A stretch of 64,000 nt of DNA, from the NCBI RefSeq assembly GCF_040054535.1, contig NC_090793.1, positions 19,344,501 through 19,408,500 of the forward strand, written 5' to 3'. Made by a program: the position numbers and the translations under genes. This stretch comes from Antennarius striatus (lineage: Eukaryota > Chordata > Actinopteri > Lophiiformes > Antennariidae). The notes under the pieces were generated by a model that was given only the letters and a program-made list of their open reading frames with translations, did no database searches and had not been told where the DNA came from. Shown in pieces: positions 56,577 through 64,000 of this stretch (position 1 is its first letter; the number at the start of each line of letters is the position of its first letter).

Positions 56577-57402
56577 TGTGACCGGCAAAAGCAAATAACT
56601 CGTCAGTCTATGTTGCAGCATTTAGTTCTCATCTCTTCCCTCTTATAATAAAATAGTTCATGATGAGTAATGGAATAAAAATGAGTAATAATGGCTTTGT
56701 TCCAATCTACACTTGGATCTGTCTTCTTTTTTTCCAAGACTAACTTGTTCTGCTACATTCATATCTTTTCACGTCGTAACATCAAAAATCTTCCTTTGCC
56801 TCAGCAAAGCATCACCATCTCCCTGCCAGTAAACATCCTGCTGTACAGATGCTCTCTCTTACCTGTACACAGGTAACAGCAATCACAGCTTGGACAATCC
56901 TAGAGTAGTTCCTGGTACAACAAAATCAATTGAAATTTAACTTATTTCATGCCAAATCATACCAGAAGTCACTTTACGTATGTAAAGAACTGGTTTATTA
57001 TTCATATAATAATTTTATTTCGTCTTGCAGGAATCTTCAGCGAGTTCTGAATTAGTCAGCCTGAACAGAAACCTGGGATTGTTCTTATTCTCTATGAATG
57101 TGGGCTAGCAGGTTGATGCAGAATGTGAAGAGCTTTCCTGTATGTTTTGTGGCGATCCTTCCACAGTAACGGGATCCTTTAATCGCTGAATGAGCTGACT
57201 GTAACCAAGGGAGGAGACAACTCGGGGGGGAAAAAAAACACAAAAAGCTAAAAAGTTTATATTGTGCAGGTCAAAAATTGCACAAGTTTTGTAATAGATG
57301 AATTTAAGATTCCAATGAAACACTAGAAATTGGAATTGTAGCTTTGAGAGCAACAGTCTAGTTACAATATATGAATGTTGCAAAGAATCATTTTCATAGA
57401 CG
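56577..57402. other. Spacer between copies 6 and 7
   Basis: No gene is seen. The copy 6 3' UTR and flank match those of copy 3 to about 56690. From about 57040 the sequence matches the flank before the class B fragment (30000-30320), including 'gtgggctagcag' and 'gaatgagctgactgtaacc'. Confidence 0.55.
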
Positions 57403-58693
57403 TACCGTAGTTTCCGGACTATTGAGCGCAACTGAATATACAGTATATCCCTTACACTCTTATTTCTATAGCACTTATTTCTCTCTTCTCTTATAGTCCA
57501 AGATCCTTCAGGAATAAAATTTTCTCTGATTATTTTTGTGCCGCGCAGTCCCGGGATTTTCAACCTTTTAGGGCTAGTGTGCCGACGTGACCCAGGGAAC
57601 CTCTAAACCTTTTTAAGCTTGGTTCACTGACACAACCTAAGGTATCTAAACCTTTTTAAGTGGGGCACGCCGACTCCCACCAGGGCCTTTAACCCAGGAC
57701 TCTACCAATTTTCCTTCCTGACCAACTTTTTCACAACACAACTACATATGTATTTGTTCAACTGGTGCCTATTTCCTCCGGGATTGACAATCCAGACAGG
57801 CTGTCTGACAGAATTTTAGAAAAGATGTCTACTTATCTTTGTTTGCGTGGTCAGACATTGCCTGGTTTTCATGAAGAATATCACCTCTCTGGAGTCACGG
57901 GTCATGGCACCAGTTTGTTAGGATTTTACTCTGAAGAAAACCCTCTTCAGTTGAGAGGTCTATCTTCAATGATGAGACAAATTATAGTCCAAACAAGGTT
58001 TACTGAAGAAGTTCAGCAGCTTAAAAAGTTGGTGAAGATACATCGCTGGGCTCTTGAACAGATGCAGCAACTAGAGAAGAGCCCAAAATGGTCATTGAAT
58101 GTGATCTTTATAGTGTTTAGGTTAGATGATCCTTGAAGGGTGAGCTCACCATCAGAATGTTCATTGACCATGATCTTTATGGTGTCTGGGTTAGGTTCTC
58201 CTTGAGGGATGAGCTCACCAGCAGCCTGACTCAGCATCGCGTCTATCAGTGATCTACTGTATGTGTTGTGTGTGGTCTGTACTTCTGTGTTTAGAAAATT
58301 ATGTGGTAAGTGTTGTGTTATCTATGTGTGCGTTAGCAGATGCGTTTTGTGGTCATTTCTAGTTAGATGGAAATTCCCAACAGTACATAAAGTATTTTTG
58401 CAGCACCTGTCTATAAACTGCAGGTGTCTTGTTATAACAAGATATTTCCACAGAAAGATGGTATTTATCATAAAAGGCGCATCATACGGCTTTCTTTGTG
58501 TGACTTCTGTCATTAGGGGTGTGCATGATGTGCGAAATGTCTGTTCAAAACTTGTCTGTATCACTCATGCACTTCCTGCTAGAACGCACCCTGGAAGATT
58601 TAACCCGTAAAAATATATTGATTGGCTGCATTGAAACCAGTGGGTTCAAAGTGTGTGAAAAAAGTATTGTCTTGTATGCTGGAATTTACGGTA
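57403..58693. mobile_element. MITE before copy 7, split by a ~0.95-kb insert
   Basis: The left end (taccgtagtttccggactattgagc) and the right part (from 'agtatttttgcagcacctg' at about 58391 to 'ggaatttacggta') match the MITE of copies 5/6. Between about 57440 and 58385 lies unrelated sequence with a 123-codon open frame (57765-58136). Confidence 0.65.
57765..58136 (+). other. Open frame of unknown origin inside the MITE insert
   Basis: A 123-codon frame begins MPISSGIDNPDRLSDRIL; the C-terminal half (EEVQQLKKLVKIHRWALEQ) looks like an amphipathic helix. I do not recognise the family. No introns or regulatory context were seen. It may be a piece of a retroposed or element-coded gene. Direct repeats with 'gatctttat.gtgt..gggttag' (58100-58125 and 58170-58195) and 'gatgatccttgaagggtgagctcacca'-type duplication follow the frame. 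Confidence 0.3.
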
Positions 58694-58879
58694 TTTAAAT
58701 ACATGCTTCAGGCTTGCAGGGGAATGGCATAACCTTTAAAAACCTTTGCCCACGGACATACTGACACAAACCTGCTTTGATAATTAAAGTGGATTGAAGG
58801 AAGACGCTTGTCACACAAGGATAAACTAAAGTCTGAGGACTCAAATCTGTAAAACTTTGAGGAAAATTGTAAAGCTGAG
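58692..58879 (+). promoter_or_regulatory. Class B promoter/leader of copy 7
   Basis: TATTTAAA at 58692-58699 on the MITE edge is followed by a diverged form of the leader of copies 5 and 6, up to the ATG context gagatgaac shared with most copies. Confidence 0.45.
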
Positions 58880-61800
58880 ATGAACAGACAAACACGGAAA
58901 GTAGAGAAAAAGAGGAGTAATGAAGACAGAGGACAGTGGGCCAGTAAAAGAGAATATATACTGGTAGTTGCAGGAAATGTTGTAGGTCTGGGCAACGTGT
59001 GGAGATTTCCTTACCTCTGCTACAAGAACGGTGGAGGTGAATATTAGTTATGTTTTAATATCTTTGTTAAATATGGTGCTATCATTATTTCCATTACAGA
59101 CATAGCTTTTATTTACTTATAGGTGCCTTTCTGGTGCCATATGGTCTGTTAGCTGTATTTACTGGGATACCATTGTTTCTACTGGAGATCTCCATTGGTC
59201 AGTACACCCAGGAAGGATTCATCACCTGCTGGACCAAGTTGTGTCCACTGGCAAAGGGTGAGTAGAATTAAATAAAACATGTGAACCGCAGCAGAAGTGT
59301 AATGCTTGTATGTCACACAACACAAAATGCCTTAAAACTACTGATCCACTAACTGTGGTCATTATTTCCACGTAAGGGATTGGAATTGGTCAACTGATCA
59401 TTTCATTCTGTAGCAATGCCTACATCCTAATTGAAGCCTGGGCTCTCTTCTACCTGGTGTTCTCATTCAGGTCCCAGCTACCCTGGGCCACCTGCAACAA
59501 CACCTGGAATACAGGTAACAGGTAAACCTTTGAAAAAAAGTAAAAATTATGTTCTTTCTTTCATTTAGTAAACAGTATAAACTATACAAATACACCTGAA
59601 TCAATTAGCTAACTGAAAAATGGATGGCTGCTATTTTAGTCACATGGGACCACCAACGCCTCAATGATTATTCTCCTGAGAAGTATTTTAGGCTTTACAT
59701 TCCTTTTTCCTGCGCTGATGTCTAGTTTAGCACAGAACAGCAACAGCTGTGTCAATACGCCACGTTTCCAAACCACGTTTCTTTGGAATCAGTCTTTATT
59801 CTTTTTTTTATGTTTACCTGAATATTTAATCAAAACAGTTTGTTCTGTGGGGAAAAAAGTCTGTGTTGCCATCATGCTAACTGCCAGTACATTGTAATAA
59901 ATAATTATAATGATTGTTTTACATGTTCGGGATTCTGTAGTTTTGCCTGAACAGCTAAATAAAACCAGTTTCTAATTCATTACTTTGTTCTTTATTTCTG
60001 TACTTAACTGCAGTTCAGTTCTGCTGATTAAAAATCTCAAAGGTCTATAACCGTGTTGAGGTAACCACAATGCAGTCATAAGTGATATTTAGCCATAAGG
60101 TCACCAGATAATCTCAAAAACCTGCTCATCAGGCTACAAGGTACTAATCCTCACTGAAATCTGTTCCTCAAACCAGCTGACTGTCTGGATCTTCAGACGT
60201 TTAATTCATCTCATGTGGCTGCAAATCAGACCAAAGGGACTTCTGCAGCGGTAGAGTTCTGGGAGTGAGTCTAACTTCTGTTTATTCTCATCAACCATAA
60301 TTAAACTAAATATTTTCATGTTACTTCAGGAGACATTTCTGCATTTAACTTATTCTGGTTCTTAGTGGGTTGAAACTTTCTATAGTTGATCTGCCATACT
60401 GAGAGAAATCTCTGCAGATTGCAAAAAGGTCAAACACTTTTGTTGAATTAAACTAGAAGATTATCTACAATAATCTGTCAAAGACTTAATGTTTTCAATT
60501 TGGTTTGTTTTTAGATGACCTCAAATGTTGGATTTGTCTTTGATTTATACAAAATTACCAATCCATTGCTGTTCAAAGTGTTTCTAAATACCTTTGATGT
60601 CACCTGTCATTCGGTTAAATCTCTCCATCTCCTCAGACGGAGGATGCTGGGCATGTCTGGAGGCATTGAGGAGCTGGGCAGTGTCCGATGGGAGCTGGCC
60701 TTGTGTCTTCTGGTCTGCTGGGTGTTCTGCTACTTCAGCATCTGGAAAGGAGTCAGATCTTCTGGAAAGGTCCTGTAGAAAATCTTTGTGTCATTCTATT
60801 GTAACAAATGCATTAAAAATATATTTTCAAGCTCATTTTCTGAAAGCCCATCAACAAATTATAAGCAAAGACCAGGATTTTGTTTCTTCTAACACCACAG
60901 TTACATGAAATTTCATGAGAAAAACATAATTTATACAAATATAATTTGAAAAGTTGATTAAAAAATTGTTTCATTTACTCTTTGATTAAGGCTGCGTATT
61001 TCACAGCCACGTTCCCCTACCTGATGCTCCTGATTCTACTCGTTAGAGGCTTGACTCTACCTGGAGCTTCTGAAGGGATCTACTACTACCTGTACCCAGA
61101 CATAAACCGCCTGGCTGACTTTCAGGTAGATTTAGTATTTTATTGGTCTCTTTGTATTCTCAATAATCACATTTTTCATGAGGCTTTTCAGAATTAATGA
61201 TACTTTTCATACACTGCAGGTCTGGATTGAGGCGGGATCCCAAATCTTTTTCTCCTACAGTGTCAGTGAAGGTCTACTGCATGTCCTGGGCAGCTACAAC
61301 GAATACAACAACAACTGTTACAAGTTAATAAAAAAAATATATTAGGATTTGTACACTTTTTTACTTGATGAAATTCTCAAGGAATTTAGTGGGCCAGAAG
61401 ACCTAACAATGTTGTGGATTGCATGATTTTCAGGGACTGTTTCTGGATCTGTCTGCTGAACAGTGGAACCAGTTTTGTTGCTGGATTTGTCGTCTTCTCT
61501 GTTCTTGGGTTCATGGCTCACCAACAGGGTGTTAGTGTAGAGACTGTAACTGAGTCAGGTAGATTTCATCAAATGAAATGTGAAACATCTTATTTGTATA
61601 ACACTTCAGCATAAAGATTAACACAGTATAACAGTACCAGCCCTCTCTTCATTCCCTCCACAGGTCCAGGTCTGGCCTTCATCGCTTACCCTCAGGCAAC
61701 GGCTCTGATGCCTTTACCACAGTTCTGGACCATCTGCTTCTTCCTGATGTTGATTCTACTGACTGTTGACACACATGTAAAAACTTCTAACACATTTACT

Positions 61801-63208
61801 TCTAAATAATAGATTTAAAAACACAAAAACTTTTTTTTAAATTTAATTTTCTTCCCAGTTTGTAACAGTGGAGAGCATTTTCACGTCAGTGAGTGACTTG
61901 TTTCCAAAATTCTTTCGTGGACCAGTGAAGCACGAGATCTTCGTTCTCATTTTCTGTTTGTCCAGCTTCCTCGTAGAACTTGCTCTGGTTACTGAGGTAA
62001 AATAAGTTTTTCAGTAAAAACCGACTGAGTGAAACACACATTATATTTCATTTCATCATTATTGAATCACTTTTTTTAAATTCACATCTATAGGGAGGGA
62101 TATACATTTTCCAACTCATTGACTTCTATGGTTCCACCAGAATCTCTGTGAACTGCATGGCTATCAGTGAATGTCTGGCTGTTGGCTGGATTTTTGGTGA
62201 GTGGGATTAGTTACAGTTTGACTGATGCCCTGGATTAGCAAACAGGTATTAGTGAACGACTACACTGTAACTGTACAGACATTCTGTCTTATTTATGTAC
62301 CTGTTGTATTTAATATAGTGTTCCTATTCATTATCCCATGACAATTATTTCTGTTAAGGTTAGGTTTAGCATCAGAGTTAGGTTTAGCGTTAGGGTTACG
62401 GTTAGGTTTAGCATTAGGGTTAGGCTTAACGTTAGGGTTACGGTTAGGTTTAGCATTAGGGTTAGGTTAGGGGTAGGGTTAGGTTTAGCATCAGGGGTTG
62501 GTTTAGCATCAGGGTTACAGTTAGACTTAGCATAAGGGTTAGGTTAGAGTAGAGTTAGGTTTAGCATCAAGGTTTGGCTTAGCGTTAGAGTTACGGTTAG
62601 GCTTAGCATTAGGGTTAGGTTAGGGATAGGGTTGGGTTTAGCATCAGGGTTAAGTTAACATTAAGGTTAGGTTACAGGTAGGGTTAGGATAAGGTTAGGT
62701 GTTAGTGGTTAGAGATAGTGTCAGTTTTAGGGCCAGGATAGGGGTTAGGGGTTACAATTAGGGTAAGAGGATAGGGTTAGGGGTAAGGGTTAGGGGTTTG
62801 GTTAGGGTTACGCGTTCGGGTTAAGGTTAGTTGTTAAGGGTTAGGGTAGGGATAGGTGTTAGGGTTACGGAGTTAGGGTTGGGGTTTAGGGTTGGGGCTT
62901 AATGTTAGGTTTAGTTTCATGTTTAGGGTTCGGGTTAGGGTTTACCTCTACTAAGTCAAACCCTCTCCAGGAGTTTGTTTGCATGAAAAATGATTTGAGT
63001 TCAAATATTCTTTTTAATTTTTGGTCAAGGCCAATAATAGAAATGTTAATTATCACCATGAAATTTCTTTCGTGGTTTGAGATTTTGTTAATTTGGACTT
63101 TCATTAGGTGCTGACCACTTTTCAACCATCATTGAAGAAATGACCAGTCATAGACCCTCTGTTTTCTTCAAACTTTGCTGGAAATATATCATTCCTCTGC
63201 TGTCACTG
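58880..63208 (+). CDS. Copy 7: SLC6 transporter, GAT2/slc6a13-like, canonical group (exons 1-12; 3' end outside window)
   Basis: Exons: 58880-59036, 59123-59257, 59377-59514, 60177-60264, 60637-60769, 60991-61125, 61220-61323, 61434-61558, 61664-61776, 61859-61996, 62094-62196, 63108-63208. All open; exons 13 and 14 are expected beyond 64000. TM1 [12 protein letters not shown]2 LLEIS with the glutamate, TM6 LGSYN and VTES before TM8 are all canonical, as in copy 1. TM8 reads DTHF. Exon 6 begins [10 protein letters not shown] after an unusual 'attaag' acceptor where the others have [10 protein letters not shown]. Exon 7 uses a 'gttaat' donor. Introns 1 and the leader match the dead fragment at 30868. 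This is the best candidate, with copy 1, for a working transporter. Confidence 0.9.
62345..62945. repeat. Degenerate TTAGGG-like minisatellite in intron 11 of copy 7
   Basis: About 600 bases of GGTTAGGGTTAGG-type sequence with longer units such as 'ggtttagcattagggtta'. It resembles the vertebrate telomere repeat but is irregular. An interstitial tract inside an intron; no exon is interrupted. Confidence 0.9.
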
Positions 63209-63640
63209 GTGAGTCACAAACATTATTTGTCGTTAAAAGCCAGCCCTTTCAAAAAGACAGATTAAATGTCCATACATTGAATTATTGTGATTCAAGGAGA
63301 TCCAAGCTCCAAATTCAGATATACTGTAGATAATGACACATATGTTTGTCAAAAATTTAACACACATGTCAAACACTATGACACGCAATCAAAGATCAAA
63401 TTAGAGGGCAAACAAAAAAACTCCTAATGATATATATTAATGTATGCTTTCTCGAGGTTGGATTATTTAAAAGTTTCAAGGTGTTCCAGAAATCTATCTG
63501 AAATTATTTCTAACAATCCTTTCATGTTGTGAAAATAAACTTGTATTGATGAAACTTTTTTAAGTCTATTAGTTTAAATATAATAGAGCATTTTAATGTA
63601 CATATACAATTAATACAAAAGTCCATTAGAGTACAAGCGT
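63209..63640. other. Intron 12 of copy 7, start
   Basis: AT-rich sequence after the exon 12 donor; no exon or recognised repeat is seen. Confidence 0.5.
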
Positions 63641-64000
63641 TTCTGTCCTTTTTGTAACCCATCGATCCACCATTTGTGGTGAGAGTGTTTTGTCCAGCAA
63701 AATACCAAAATAAAAACCAAAGTACAATGAGGATGATGTTACAGCCAAAACAGGAATTCTTTTATTGATACGCAGATCATCAGTACAGATCAATCGAGAA
63801 CAGCCACTGGATGCATGTCTCCTGACACTTTTATAGTCACAGTCCTCCATTTGTGTGTGTGTGTGAGCTTAGTACGTGTCCTATTCATGAGAAAACAGGA
63901 AACCAATTGTTCCCGGCAACTGTCCAAACCTAGGTAACCACCCCATGTCAGGTTGACCCGCTTCCTGTCTTCCTGTTTTTCGGACAATCTGGTTATTTGC
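63640..64000 (-). mobile_element. Possible LTR-like end at the window edge
   Basis: Read on the minus strand, TATAAAAGTG (about 63835) is followed about 70 bases later by AATAAAAG (about 63760). This order and spacing is like the U3-R part of an LTR. The element runs out of the window and no coding part is visible, so family and state are unknown. It is in intron 12 of copy 7. Confidence 0.3.

Noticed and set aside
62338-62945. CRISPR-like or coding repeat array in the TTAGGG-like tract
   Set aside because: Units are irregular and contiguous with no unique spacers, and the window is eukaryotic; the 65-codon VRFSIRV frame is repeat-coded.

Overview
This window comes from a vertebrate nuclear genome, almost certainly a teleost fish. 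The genes are split by GT-AG introns, and the introns carry fish-type repeats: Rex3-like RTE LINEs, tRNA-derived SINEs, a Penelope-like element with a GIY-YIG domain, a Ty3/gypsy fossil, MITEs and long CA/TG tracts. No bacterial or viral gene organisation is present.

The window is one tandem, same-strand (+) array of SLC6 sodium- and chloride-coupled transporter genes of the GABA/taurine/betaine/creatine branch (GAT2/slc6a13-like). There are seven copies plus one decapitated fragment. Each whole copy has 14 coding exons with the same intron phases and encodes 577-585 residues with 12 predicted membrane segments. Copy 1 is 1170-9330, copy 2 12378-19014, copy 3 20311-27698 (exon 1 absent, exons 2-14 open), the fragment 30868-31226, copy 4 31729-40510, copy 5 42340-48391, copy 6 50285-56576, and copy 7 58880 to beyond the window (exons 1-12 seen).

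The copies fall into two protein groups. The outer copies 1 and 7 keep canonical SLC6 residues: the TM2 glutamate, LGSYN in TM6 and VTES before TM8. The inner copies 2-6 share replacements at all three places. All copies carry Asn at the TM1 position that is Tyr in GAT1, Glu in GAT2/GAT3/BGT1 and Gly in TauT, so the substrate cannot be named. An acidic residue (Gln in copy 3) inside TM3 is another group trait.

Three kinds of 5' flank are used. Class A (copies 2, 3, 4) shares a GGGTGTGGACAGGG block about 80 bases before the ATG. Class B (copies 5, 6, 7 and the fragment) starts at the end of a roughly 380-bp MITE with a TATA-like box at its edge. Copy 1 has its own flank. Copies 5 and 6 are mosaics: exon 1 and promoter match copy 7, the middle matches copies 2/4, and the 3' half matches copy 3. 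A recent tandem duplication of about 8 kb (39571-47861 and 47862-55805), with its crossover in exon 13, made copies 5 and 6. It left them near-identical but with different C-terminal tails. A SINE in only one unit, a gypsy fossil shared by introns 4, and Penelope hairpin relics give a relative history of the array.
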